From NCBI RefSeq assembly GCF_037893015.1, contig NC_133666.1, positions 619,056,974 to 619,120,973 of the forward strand: DNA of 64,000 nt. Direction: 5' to 3'. Origin of the DNA: Macrotis lagotis (taxonomy: Eukaryota; Chordata; Mammalia; Peramelemorphia; Peramelidae). Below the pieces are notes generated by a model, which made no database searches, was not told the origin of the DNA, and worked only from the letters and a program-made list of their open reading frames with translations. Made by a program: the position numbers and the translations under genes. This document shows, piece by piece, positions 23,335 to 34,737 of this stretch. Positions within the stretch are counted from its first letter, which is position 1; every line of letters begins with the position of its first letter.

Positions 23335-23585
23335 TGGGCTGTTGGGTGGATTTAGTGATGATCTAGAGTCAGGAAGACTCTGGCCTGAGTTCAAATATCT
23401 CCTAAGACACTTAATAGCTCTATGACCTGAAGCAAGTTACCTAACCCTGTTTGCCTTAGTTTCCTCCTCTGTCAAATGAACAGAAGATGGAAATACCAAA
23501 CAACTCCAATATCTCCATCAAGAAAACCCCAAATGAGGTCAGCAAAGAGTTGGACACAGCTGAAAACATGACTCAAAGAAAGGTG
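23335..23585 (+). mobile_element. Marsupial SINE (MON1/MAR1-like)
   Basis: 'agtcaggaagactctggcct', 'cctgtttgccttagtttcct' and 'aagagttggacacagctgaa' give the full order of this SINE. It is diverged and has no clear duplication. Confidence 0.75.
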
Positions 23586-23959
23586 TATACACACATACAA
23601 AGTGCTTTAAGTTTTGTGGAAATATTGCCTATACATCATCTAATTTGAACTTCCCAACTACCCTGTGCTATAGGGAGTACAGGTGTTTTTAATGACTTAC
23701 ATTACAGGTGAGTTCCCTGTCTCCCTGCCTTGCATCCCATTCACTCTGTCTCACTGATGGGGATAGAAATATGAAGGTCTTAGAGAAACACTGAGTCCTA
23801 CTTGTCTGTTAGGTTGTCCTCTGGTACCTTTTCTCCATCTACCTACACAAGATGTCAACCATAACTTATATGTTTTAGTACTTTATATTTTTCTAATAGA
23901 AAATCTCATAAAGCACTTGAATCCTCCTGGCTCTTAAGGTGTGAGATGGACAAGTGTCA

Positions 23960-24200
23960 GCATCCTGTTAGAGATTAAGAAGCTCCACTCTTCACGCATG
24001 GTCAGCAGAGATGTTGGTTCAAAGCCTTCCTCCCATAGTCACACTAGTTGTAAGCTGTGGCCACATTGCTAAAGGACCCAGTCTCCTTATCTGTAAAATG
24101 GGGATCCTAGCACTTGTAGTCCAGACTTCTCAGGACCCCTTTGAAGATCAAATGAGATAATCTAGGACAAGTGCTTTGCAAAATTTGAAGCCCTCACTAG
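23960..24200 (+). repeat. MIR-type SINE
   Basis: 'cttatctgtaaaatggggat' followed by 'caaatgagataat' is the MIR core and tail. The stretch from 24200 to 24786 shows no element I can name, and no gasdermin exon. Confidence 0.6.
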
Positions 24201-24786
24201 CTAGGAGTCAACTGTTATCGAAACTAGCCCAAACCATCATCTGCTAGACTGAATGGTAGGAACCACAGGGATGGGAAGACAATCTGAGTCAGGAAGCCAT
24301 AATGGATGGATTTGATTCTCTGATGTGATGTTAGGCAGTTTTGCTCTGTGCTGTGATTCCTAATAAAGCCTGGGAATGGATAGTCTCTGATGAGTGAAAC
24401 AGATATTTTCTCTTTTTTAGGAACAGGATCTGAACTCCAATCAATATCAGGCTTGTTATTTTTTTTTTGCCTTTTTCCCAGTTCTTCCACTTCTCCCAGC
24501 TGAAATACAAAGATAAAAATAGCCTGAAATATTCAGAGGCAGAATCCTTGGACATACCAAGGTCTGCAGGCCAGGGAAGGTCCTAGAGGTAATGACAGGG
24601 CCATACTGCTCCTGGTTCTCTCACAAAAGCACCAGTGCAGTGTGTCCTGACCTCTTCCCAGGGACTGAAAGGGGTGAAGGCAGAGCTTCTTCAGGCTGGG
24701 GGGGTGACTCTGGGACAGGTAACCAGCCTTGTTTAAAGGGAATTTGCCTTGGTAGGGCCCCTGATTCTGTCAAAAGCAGTTCTGTG

Positions 24787-24886
24787 AAGGAAGGAAGGAA
24801 GGAAGGAAGGAAGGAAGGAAGGAAGGAAGGAAGGAAGGAAGGAAGGAAGGAAGCAGAGAGAGACAGAGACAGAAAAAGAAAGAGAG

Positions 24887-24920
<34 letters not shown>
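24787..24920 (+). repeat. (GGAA)n followed by (AG)n
   Basis: GGAA units to 24853, then a purine-only AG/AAAG tract to 24920. It gives long artificial open frames on both strands. Confidence 0.98.
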
Positions 24921-24921
<1 letters not shown>

Positions 24922-24998
24922 CTATGTAGCCCAACCTCACCTTTTGCCTCCCTGATGTCAAACTGTTGCGAAAACCTAGGTTTTAAAAACCAAAATCC

Positions 24999-25165
24999 CC
25001 CACTGCATTCAGGGTCATCTCCAGTTTTACCAATGCATATCTGGCCATTGGACCCAGATGACTCTGGAGGAAAAAGTGAGGCTGGTAACCTCAAATATAA
25101 TTCACTTGGATGTCATAACATAGCCTCCCCATTTCTTCTTTGAGAACAAAGGATAAACAACATAT
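24999..25165 (+). mobile_element. Long marsupial SINE, tail part
   Basis: 'ctgcattcagggtcatctcc', 'ggccattggacccagatgac' and 'ataaacaaca' match the tail of the SINE at 37722. The head is missing. From 25165 to 25566 nothing is recognised. Confidence 0.75.
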
Positions 25166-25565
25166 TGTCATATGATATAATCTTTATAAAATATTCAGTA
25201 CAGTCCCCAGCACATAGTAAACACTTTAGAAATGTCTGTTCTCTCCCCTTTTCCTCCTCTGAGGATGGAGTCAAGGCATAAACCATGTTGCCCAGGGGGC
25301 TTCCCTAGGGTTCAGGCAATGAATATTCCTCTATGTTCAGGAATCTCTGATCCAAGAGTTGAGAGATCTAAAAGACTGGAATGGGTTAAGTCTGCACAAG
25401 ATGGACTAGGCAGCTGCTCTTTACCTGGGCACCTGCCAGCCTTTATTATTTTTGAGTGTATGAGACCCTTATATGCCTATGGTCCAGACCCAGGATTTGT
25501 GCCAAAGAGACTGACCTGGAAGAGGTATAGAAGGCTTGGTGAAAGTAGCTAAGATTGTAGTATTT

Positions 25566-25800
25566 ACTCTGAGTAAGACACTTTGCTAAGGAAGGACTTT
25601 ACAATGATTGTCTTAGTTGATCTTCACAACAATCCTAGGAGCCAGGGGCTATTCTTATCCTCATTTGATATGAAGAAACTGAGGCACACAGAGGATAAGT
25701 GATTTGCCCAGGGTCATACAGCTAGTAGATATCCAAGGTCATATTTGAACTTAGGATTCCTGACTCCAAACCTATCTACTGATCTACTACACTGCTTAGC
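25566..25800 (-). repeat. MIR/THER-type SINE
   Basis: 'gatcttcacaacaatcctag', 'gaagaaactgaggcacacag' and 'tttgcccagggtcatacagc' are the familiar core. A sister copy is at 45330-45620. Confidence 0.7.
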
Positions 25801-26187
25801 CCTATGAGGGGAAAGATGAGAGGTCATGGAGAGGAGTTCAGTGTTCCTCAGACATCCACCCTCAGCCAACTAAGGAACACATCCAGAGGAGGAGGGAAGC
25901 AGGACAGATAAAGGAACTGAGACCATTTTCCAGGAGTTGTCAGCCCAAGTAAGAGCTGTATGTGAGAAGTTTCAAAAATACCTTCCTCCAAGAAATGTCA
26001 TATTGGAAAAGGATCAGAATCTGTTGTGTACTGAGAACAATCACAGATGGTCAGTTTGGGGGCTGCATTCTGATAAGGGTGGATTTATGGGAGATGTTTG
26101 GAAGGATGGGCAAAAGTACCATGGGGTAAGGAAGTCTTAAGTCCATTGTCAGATTTCCCAGTGGCTTGACTATTCTAATCAGTCCAC
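25800..26187. other. Non-repeat stretch, nothing recognised
   Basis: A 67-codon open frame at 25937-26140 follows 'ttttccag'. It shows no gasdermin residues that I can align, so I leave it uncalled. It is one of few unique stretches between exon 3 and the next exons. Confidence 0.35.
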
Positions 26188-26420
26188 TAGATGGCACAGG
26201 AGACAGAGCTCTGGACCTAAAATCAGTTCAATCTGTTCTAAGACAGTTACTAACTGTGCCACCCTGGGCAGATCCATTAAGTGCAGTCTGCCTCAGTTTC
26301 CCCATTTATAAAATAGAGATGATAATAGCACCTGCCTCCCTGAGTTGTTGTAAAAACCAAATGAGACAATATTTGTTAGCACTTGCAAAGGACTATATAA
26401 ATGCTATTACTATGATTAAT
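26188..26420 (+). repeat. MIR-type SINE
   Basis: 'cctcagtttccccatttata' then 'tgttgtaaaaaccaaatgag' is a MIR-like core and tail in + orientation. Confidence 0.6.
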
Positions 26421-26530
26421 CAGGGAAATGTGATTTTAGCATACTGAAACGACAAAGAAATCACTGATGACTTTATCCAAATCGCTGATTAAAAAACAAA
26501 GAACCTCTAAACAATCCATCGTTTCTTTAG

Positions 26531-26667
26531 GAAATTCTGGGAGATTCTTCAGCAATGACTTCCTTTTCTATAGAGAGGAAGGAACAAAATATGACAACTT
26601 ACCTGTGACTGAATTTGAGAATCAGACCTCTGACTTGCTGTCCTCCCTTTCTATGATGGAAGAAAGT
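26531..26667 (+). pseudogene. Gasdermin linker exon remnant (unit 3)
   Basis: The acceptor 'tcgtttctttag' precedes an open frame ending 'LLSSLSMMEESS' and TGA at 26671-26673. 'SLSMM' lines up with the GLSMM that precedes the caspase site FLTD in human GSDMD; 'LLSSLS' also occurs in GSDMA. In GSDMD this exon carries the linker cut by inflammatory caspases. Here no FLTD-like site follows, no clear donor is present (only 'gaaa' then 'gttcct'), and the frame stops. It lies 170 bases before the next exon remnant in the correct order, which supports the call. The homology is short and could be chance. Confidence 0.45.
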
Positions 26668-26838
26668 TCCTGAGTCCTACCTGGGTCCCCATGAACTGGG
26701 CAGGGAATTCGGATGTCCCCCGGTAAAGAGGGAATACAGCAGGGACTAAAGGCTAAAGGCTTCCTGGGCAGGGACCAGGAATGATGGGTCTGAGAGCTGG
26801 GGTGAAATCCTGATCTTTGATGTCTTGTTTTTTTCTAG

Positions 26839-27005
26839 AAATAACAATGAAGAAAGTCACAGACTTTGAGAAAAGGCAGACTGAGGTAAAAAGTGAAAAA
26901 ACCATTCTTCTGACCACACTAGACAGGGAGTTACAGCAATTTCTGCTTCAGGCTTTCCTGGGGCTTCTCTAGAGTGAGCAGGATCTGTTGGACTTAGAAG
27001 AGATG
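26839..27005 (+). pseudogene. Gasdermin C-domain exon with in-frame stop (unit 3)
   Basis: The acceptor 'gtttttttctag' ends at 26838. The frame reads 'VTDFEKRQTEV' and then 'LDRELQQFLLQAFLGLL' before TAG at 26970-26972. Human GSDMD has DFQGLRAEV and LDRELCQLLLEGLEGVL at the same spacing, the best single match in the window to GSDMD. After the stop the same frame continues 'SEQDLLDLEEM', matching the family 'LQDLELALE', and a possible donor is at 27006. The exon is recognisable along its whole length with one nonsense change. It would remove most of the autoinhibitory domain. A polymorphic stop or an assembly error is possible. Confidence 0.7.
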
Positions 27006-27139
27006 GTGAACAAGTCTGGAAGTCAGAGCAAGAGAGAATCATAGGATTGGGGGAAAGGGACTGGGGAGGACAGAAAGGAAGAGCCAAGGGGGGATAACAC
27101 TGATAAGTTAGACCCTCATGGTGACACAGTAACAGATAG

Positions 27140-27395
27140 GTGACAGATAAGTGACACAATGGATAGAGTCTCCAGTGTAGGGTCAGAAGGACTTTCTTCC
27201 TGAATTCAAATCTGGCCTCAGATATTTACCAGCTTTGTGACCCTGGTCAAATCTCTTAAGCCTGTTTCCCTCAGTTTCCCCATCTGTAAAATGGGGTGGA
27301 GAAAAGAAATGGCAAATCACTCCTGTAACTTTGCCCAGAAAATCCCAAATGGAATGACACTGTCAGACATGACTGAAATGAATGAACAAAAATTA
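27140..27395 (+). mobile_element. Marsupial SINE (MON1/MAR1-like)
   Basis: 'acacaatggatagagtctcc', 'ctcagtttccccatctgtaa', 'tgtcagacatgactgaaatg'. It is nearly full length. Confidence 0.85.
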
Positions 27396-27419
27396 AAACA
27401 TTAATGATCTATCAATGTT

Positions 27420-27690
27420 TGTCCTTTTTACCATGAAGACCCTGACATCAGAGAGGTAGTGCCATGAAATTCTATGCTAAGTCACCAGCCTCATTTTCTC
27501 CTCCAGAGTTATCTGGATCCAGTGACCATCTATGAGACAGGACAACAAGGTAAACCTGAATGCAAGGCAATCAGGATTAAGTGACTTGTCCAAGGTCATA
27601 GCTAGTAAGTATCTGAGATCAGATTTGAACTCAAATCCCCCTGACTTCAATTCAAGTGTTTGTTCTATCCATTGAACCATCTATTATTTG
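27420..27690 (-). mobile_element. Long marsupial SINE, antisense
   Basis: 'ttatctggatccagtgacca' and 'gcaaggcaatcaggattaag' run to 'ttctatccattgaaccatct'. It is adjacent to and opposite in orientation to the previous SINE. 27690-28376 holds only a short MIR-like piece near 28210. Confidence 0.8.
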
Positions 27691-28375
27691 AATTTTTACA
27701 TAAACCTAAACACATTTTCAGCTATACAATACTTTTCATTTGTGAAAAATACAAATTTAAACCAAACCAAAAATCTTTCTCTAAAATCTAGTAAATGTGG
27801 AAGTTGAAGAAGGGTAAAAGAGAAACATGGAAAATAAACCATTTCCCTTTTTTTTTCATTCAAAACCTTTTAACATATCACATGAATCATGGTTTTCATA
27901 ACAGTTTGTAAAACCCTCAAACTCAGAGTGTTCTTCACTAGTTTGAAATAATTCTACTAAGAACTATATTGAAGAACCACAAATAAGTTTCTGATAAACC
28001 CTCTGGGAGATAGTCTGCCTTAGCCGTGTAGGACTTCTGTCTTCTGAGTATTTTCCAGCTCTGCTTCTATGATAACTTTCCCAGTGTCCTCTTGGTCACA
28101 AGGCAAAAGGACATTGTCAGAACTGACACACTTCCTGGATCCTGGGAACATTCCCCCATACTCCCATAGATTCATTACCTTATTCAATTTATCTCTTATA
28201 AAAGGGTCTTGAATCATAGAATTTCAAAGTTAGAAATGGCCTTAGAGGTTATTGTGTCCAAATTATTAATTTCACTAAATCAAATTGCAATTTTACCAAC
28301 TGGTTTCTTTTCCAAATTAATTTTTTCCATTATTAAGCATTCAGTTTTTTCTCCCTCTCATCTCCCCTACTTACA

Positions 28376-28500
28376 AAAAAGAAAGAAGAGGAAAAAGGAA
28401 GGAGGGAAGGGAAGAAAAGGAAAGAAGGAAGAAGGGGGAAGGGAAGAGAGAGAGAGAGAAGGAAGGAAAGAAAAAGAAAGAAACTAAGAAGGAAAGAAAA
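28376..28500 (+). repeat. Purine-rich low-complexity tract
   Basis: Almost purely A/G (GGAA, GAAG, GA mixtures), with an artificial Lys/Glu/Arg frame. Confidence 0.95.
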
Positions 28501-29429
28501 AATGAACAAAGAAAGAAAAAACTCAAAGACCTCTCAAACATAGTCAAATTAAAGAAATTTTAGATATTTCAGGGCAGAGCCAATATGGCTGCAGGAGAAG
28601 AGCCTCTCTTAGGTGCTCTCTCCAAAATATGTCAAAAACCTTAAAATTATGACTCTAACTAAATTTTGAGAGACAGAACCCACAGAAAGATCCAATGATG
28701 CAATTCTCCAGCCCAAGGTAACCTGGAAAATAGTGGGAAAACTCTGTTCCACAGGACTGGAGGGGTAGCTGCACCAGCGCAAAGCAAGTTCAGCCTCCTG
28801 GGAACAGTCCCAGGGCTCCTGGGAGTGGCAGCTCCTGGCAGCAGAAGCAGTTTTCTGATGCACTCCAGGGATCATCAAGCACAACTTGGAAGAACAACAG
28901 GGAGACCTCTGCCAGTGAGAGCACAAAGCCCAGGGCCTCAGAACAGTCATAGCACTCAACAAAATTATGTCACTCAGCATGGTCACAGTCATGGCACTCA
29001 GGTGGTTGTGGCAGCCCAGATCCAGGAAATGAAAGTAGGCCCATGGAGTTGCCCAGCAGGAACTTCCAGGCAGCTGTGCACTGAGTGTTCAGCCCACAGA
29101 AGGTAAAGGAGTAGAGGGAGACTGCTTAGGTCTGTCCTCTGTCCCTGGAACAGAGCTCTGGGGCTCTGACCACACTCAGACCCTGGCTGCAGTTTAAGCC
29201 CCCCATAGAGCAGGGACCCCCCCAACTCCCCACAGCCCCATGGCAGAGGGGTGAGCTTGTAGTCATTCATAGACCAGGAGAGGAATCAGAGCCTCACACA
29301 CTGAGGTACTTGTGGGGGTGTCCCAATAATACTCAAAAACTCAGGAAGCAACCCAAAACCAGGTACAGGCTGGGGAAATGAGTAAACAGAAAAAAAAGGA
29401 ACCTGACCATAAACAATTACTTTGGTCCC

Positions 29430-29685
29430 TTGGAGGACCAAAATCCTCAATCTGAAGATGAGAAAGTCCAAGCTTCTGCATCTAAAGACTCCAAGAAAGA
29501 TAGAAGTTGGGCTCAGGCTATGACCAAGTTCAAAAAAGATTTTGAAAATCAGGTAAGGGAGATAGAAGAAAAATTGGGAAAAGAAATGAGAGAGATGCAG
29601 GAAAAACATGAAAACGAATTCAGCAGCTTAGTCAAGGAGATCCAAAAAAATGCTGAAGAAAATTACATGTTAAAAACCAGCTTAG
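29430..29685 (+). pseudogene. LINE ORF1p N-terminal coiled coil, interrupted
   Basis: An open frame of about 85 codons begins 'MEDQNPQSEDEKVQ' and continues with a Lys/Glu-rich heptad stretch ('EIEEKLGKEMREMQEKHEN'), the usual ORF1p coiled coil that trimerises and binds LINE RNA. It is cut at 29685 by the nested insertion. ORF1-like text resumes at 30635 and runs to about 31410 with several stops (for example after 'NQYTIL' near 30809). Confidence 0.7.
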
Positions 29686-30620
29686 CGTCATGGAGGAGAG
29701 GATGGACCATGGGGGGAGAGTGGTCAGATATAACACATTTTCTTTTTTACTTCTTGCAAGGGACTGGGATTGGAAGGCCTGTCCAGGACCATAGGGCCAG
29801 GTGTATGCTGGGCCTAAAGGGTGGTATGGGGGCTCAGGGCCTCTTGGCCCCAGGGCCAGGGATCTGTCTTCTGCGCCACTCAGCTACCCTACAGCAGAGT
29901 CAGAGTGAAAGGAGAGAGAAAATATAGTACATGGCAGTGGAGAAATACAAAAGGAGGGAGTTGCAATCAACAATGGCAACGGTGGAAAAATATGGAAGTA
30001 ACTTTTGCCTTGGACTTATCATAAAGAATGTGATCCACCCCCAACAGAAGTGTTGGTGTTGGAACAAAGACTCAAGCACATTTTTTATTATTATTATTAT
30101 TTGGGGGGAGGGGTGCAGGGTAAATGGGGCTGGATGGCCTGCCTGGGACTGCATAGCAGGGTGATCGGTGGGTGTCTGAGGCCGGGTTTGGACCCAGGTG
30201 CTCCTGGATCAAGGGCCAATGCTCTGTCCGCCACCCAGTCACCCCTACTATTATTACTATTTTATTTTATTTTGGGTCTTTTTTTGGGGGGGTTTTGCAG
30301 GGCAGTGGGGTTCGGGTAGCTTGCATGTCACATGGCTGGGTGATTGTTGGGTGTACAGGGCCGGATGTGGGCTTGGGTGCTCATGGGTCCAGGGCTGGTG
30401 CTCCATCCATTGCGCCACCTGGCCATACCTACAATTGTTATTATTATTATTTTTTTATTTTAATTTTTTTCTCTCCCCTTTACTTTATTGCTCAAGCAAG
30501 TCTATATTTATGGGGGAGGGGATATTTAATTTACTCTTATACAAGAATATTTTATTAATGTGAAAAAATATTATTTGTACAAAATGAGAATAAATATTAA
30601 ATAAAAAAAGAATGAAAAAA
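29686..30620 (+). mobile_element. Nested LINE 3' end inserted in ORF1, with SINE-like modules
   Basis: The flanks 'aaaaaccagcttag' (29672-29685) and 'aaaacccagcttag' (30621-30634) form a near-perfect 14-bp duplication. The insert starts inside the post-ORF1 region ('cagatataacacattttctt', same as 31869) and ends with the 3' tail ('attaataatgtg'-like text, compare 32320). It holds three modules that resemble the antisense SINE head ('tctgcgccactcagctacc' near 29876, 'ccgccacccagtcaccc' near 30229, 'ttgcgccacctggccat' near 30409). Confidence 0.75.
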
Positions 30621-32381
30621 AAAACCCAGCTTAGGTCAAATGGATAAAACAGTTCAAAAAGTTATTGAGGAAAAGAATGCTTTAAAAAGCAGAACTGGTC
30701 AGATGGAAAAGGAGATAAGAAAGCTCTCTGAGGAAAACAAATCCTTCAGATGTAGAATGGAGCTAAAGGAAGCTGATGACTTTGTGAGAAATCAATATAC
30801 AATACTTTAATACCAAAAGAATGAAAAATTAGAAGAAAATATGAAATAACTCATTAAAAAACTGATCTGGAAAACAGATTCAGAAAAGATAATTTAAAAA
30901 TTATTGGGCCACCTGAAAGTCATGATCAGGAAAAAAAGTCTTAACTTCATTTTTAAAGAATTCCTAAAGGAAAATTGCCCTGATATCCTAGAAGCAGAGA
31001 GTAAAATAAAAACTGAGAGAATCCACTGATTTCCCCTGGAAAGAGATCCAAAAAAAAATCCCCAGGAATATTATATCCAAGTTTCAGAAGCCCCAAGTCA
31101 AAGAGAAAATATTACAAGCAGCCAGAAGTACACAATTCAAATATCATGGAGCTGCAGTCAGGATCACACAGGACTTAGCAGCAACTACATTAAGGGCTCA
31201 TAGGGCTTGAAATATAATATTCCAAAAAATAAAAGAGCTTAGAATGCAATTGAGAATCAACTACCCAGCAAAACTGAACATCCTCTTCCAGGGGAAAAGA
31301 TGGACTTTCAATGAACCAGGGAAATTTCAAATGTTCCTGTTGAAACAACCAGAGCTAAACAGAAAGTTTGACCTTCAAATACAGTACTCAGGCAAAGTAT
31401 AGACAGTGGAGGAGAATGGCAAATTACAGGGGACTTAATGATGATGAACTGTGTATATTCTTCCATGGAAAGATGATAATGATAATACTCATATGAACCT
31501 TCTCATTTAATGGAGCAGGTAGAAGAAGCTTTTATAGACGAAGCACAGGAGAGAGTTAAATTTGAAGATATATTGTAAAAATGGCATCAGTGGGTAAAAG
31601 GGAAATGTACTGGGAGTAAGAGAAAGGAGAGGTAGAATAGGCTAAGATATTTCATATAAAAGATATTTCATGTGGCTTTTGCAATGATGTGGAAGGGGGA
31701 AGGCAAGGGGGAATGGGAGAACCTTCATTCTCATCAGAAATGGCTCAGAGAGGAGACAACATACACACTCAGTAGGGTATAGATATCTAGAGGAAAAAGG
31801 AGAGAAGAGAGACAGGGGGAGGGGAAGTTGTGGGTGATAGAACAGAGGGTAGATCATAAGAGAAGGTAGTCAGATATAACACATTTTCTTTTTTACTTCT
31901 TGCAAGGGGCTGAGATTGGAAGGCCTGTCCAGGACCATGGAGCCAGGTGGTTGCTGGGTCTCTGGGGTGAGATGTGGATTTGGGGCCTCCTGGCCCCAGG
32001 GCTAGTGCTGTTTGCTTTGCTGCTCATTGCCCCACAGCACATTTTTGAAGAGGGACAGAGTGAAAGGAGAGAGAAAATATAATAGATGGTAGTGGGGAGG
32101 AATGGATGGAGGGAGTTACATTCAGCTACAGCAACTGTGGAAAAATATGGAAGTAACTTCTATGATGGACTTATGATAAAGAGCATGATCCATACAAGAC
32201 AGAGATGGTATCAGAACACAGACTGAAACACATCTTTTTCTCTTTCTTTTTACTTTATTTCTCATGAGGTTTTATATTTTTATGGGGAAGGGGCATTATG
32301 TTTACTCTTAAACCAGAATATTTTAGTAATGTGTAAATAAAAAATAAAGTCTTAAAAAATAAAAAAGAAATTGCTCTAAAA

Positions 32382-34737
32382 AAAGAAATTTCTACATTGG
32401 TCACTTTCAAAAATGCATTTCCATCTCTGCACATGAGTTCATTCCTCTTTATCATGAACTAGGCAAGGTTCTTTTGTATTAATCTTCTGGAATCATGGCT
32501 AAACCTTTAGATAATAGAGTTCCAGGCATTCAAAAATGTCAGTTCTTATAATATTGATGTCATTATATAAATGTTTCTTCTGATTCTATGGACTTCATTG
32601 TATTCCATTACATTTATATACTTATAGCCTAGTTTTTTTCAGCCATCCCCTAATCAATTTCAACAAGAGATTCATCTTAACAAAGAAGTTATGAACATAT
32701 ATTTTGTATGGTGTAAAGGGTAAAAATCCAAGCCTGAGAAAACTGGGTTTATAATCCCAACTTTGATACCAAAGAGAGGGGTAATCCATCTAGGTAAGTC
32801 CCTGTTCCCTGATCCTCAATTTCCTCACTTAGGAAATGAAGATAATAACAGCATTTACTTCAAGTACTTGTTTTGAGGCTCAAATATAATCATTCTATGA
32901 AGCTCTGTCAGGTAGTATTCCTTTAATTGGTCCTGGGATATCATCAATTAAAGAACATTTTGTCCAGAGTTAGCCCAGGGTCATACAGTTAATCTTAATC
33001 TGAAACTGAATTTGATCTCAGGTCTTTCTGACTCCTTCTATTGTCAGGAATGACCTATATCCCCTTTCCTCTGCTGAACATAATATTTATTTTATTCTTG
33101 TTCTTCTTTCTCTTAAGTGGCCTTTGGGTATCTGAATTATCAATGTCTGAATCCTTTAATGCTATCTTTTGTCTTAAGCTTTCTTACAGCTAATTGCATT
33201 AAGATTTATTGAGCAACTTCTTTATGCAGATACTGTAATAAATTTTTAAATTACAAAAAATAAATGCAAAATGCACATAAATTAAAAAAGAATTAGTTAT
33301 TAATAATTAATTAAAAATAAATGTAAAAACTCCTCATAGATCTTTCTATTTAGTGACACACTGTGACTCATAAAGCTTGATTAGTTAAGTAAAAGGATCC
33401 ACTTTAAGTGCTATGGATGGAAGTAAATTTTCCAGAAGTCAAAAGAGTTTGGAATGCAATTGAGAATCAACTACCTAGCAAAACTGTACCCTCTCTACTG
33501 ATACAGGGTACAGTATCTTTGCCCCCTAGGAGACAGTTTCATGAGTTCTTGAGGTAGCCAAAATTCTGCAACTGTTGCCAAACTAATCATGATGCTTTCT
33601 GAAGTGAGCTAGACTTATCCCTGGGCAAAAATCATCAGTTGGTCACCAGGTCTATATTCCAAGTTTTTCCACCTGGTAGGGACTAATAGTGCTGATTCTT
33701 TGCTAGGCTAAGCATCAGAAGTCCTCCTCTATAACCCATCTAGGTGTCACACTAGATGGAGAATCAGGAAGACGATGTGACATTGGAGAAGTCATTTATC
33801 CCTTCTCAGTCTCAGTTTCCTCATGTAAATTAAAGATAATAGTAACAGTATGTAACAGAACTTAAATATCCTTAGATTCAAATATCATATTTGATTTCTT
33901 GTTCTCTTTCTACGTCTTTCCTCATTTATTTCCAATTTATTTCCAATCCCTTCTTTCTTAACAACATTACAGAGATTTATAATGAGAATAGATATGAGAT
34001 ATAGGTTTCTTTTTTCCTTCACTAGTTCTCCTATCCTTCTTTTGGAAGATGATTGAGAAACTGTAGCTTTGTTTCATATTCCTTTGTTTTTAAATTGGAA
34101 GAATGCATAAATCCCTTGCTTGGGGTCTCCAGTGAACTAAGGAGGAGGGATGGCGATAGACACAATTTCCCTATATTTTGAAAATACTTAGTCCAGGTGT
34201 TTTTTTTTTCATTCTTAGGGAGTCATATAGAGCCATTCAGTGAATTTTCACATTTCTTGTACTTCCAAAGTGAACTCCACATTAACTAAACATGTTAGTG
34301 TTCAGCCCATCTTAGATCAGTTCTTTCATTGTGTTCATTGACACATGAAGTGTTGGGTCAAAATGAGTCCATTTGTTCCTGGTAAAATCTATTCTTATGA
34401 AGATTGTCATCTTCCAAACAGATAATCATCCTTAGCAGTATCCAAATGTAACTGTTTGACTCACATTTTCTGGTGAAAAATTTTCCTTTTCTATTGAGTT
34501 ATCTTCATTTCTATTTTAAATTTCTATCCAGATTTCCAAGCAGTGGGATCTAGAAACTTATTACTTCATCTGATAGTATGGTGCAGTGGAGAGTCCTAGA
34601 CAAGTCATCCAAAGACCTAGGGTCTTCCACTAGCTCATTGTATGTCATTCTTTCTTCTCTGGTCCTCAGTTTCCTCCTTTCTAAAAATGAAGTAGTTGGA
34701 CTAAATGATCTCTTTGTTACTTGCCAGTTTTAATGAT
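32382..34737. other. Intronic stretch with scattered old fragments
   Basis: MIR-like pieces are near 32700-32900, 33720-33850 and 34580-34740. A short L1 ORF1 scrap is at 33440-33490 ('gcaattgagaatcaactacc'). No exon is recognised. Confidence 0.45.

Larger units (their letters stand above)
28561..32381 (+). mobile_element. HAL1-like LINE (ORF1 only), near full length
   Basis: 'cagggcagagccaatatggc' (28570) is the LINE 5' start, followed by a 5' UTR, an ORF1 region from 29430, and at about 31400 a direct passage to post-ORF1 and 3' UTR text ending in an A-rich tail near 32370. No ORF2 text is present between ORF1 and the tail, the layout of half-LINEs (HAL1) known in mammals. A possible short duplication 'aaagaaattt' is at 28551-28560 and 32382-32391. 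A second element is nested in ORF1. A non-ORF2 L1 deletion copy is the alternative. Confidence 0.7.

Noticed and set aside
24592-25143. 183-codon open frame, and a 157-codon one on the other strand
   Set aside because: Both cross the (GGAA)n(AG)n tract. The flanks are a SINE tail and unique DNA. A splice-like pair around 24660-24719 gave no convincing gasdermin alignment.
25937-26140. Possible exon after 'ttttccag'
   Set aside because: It is in a unique stretch before the unit 3 exons, but no residues align to gasdermins and no good donor fits.
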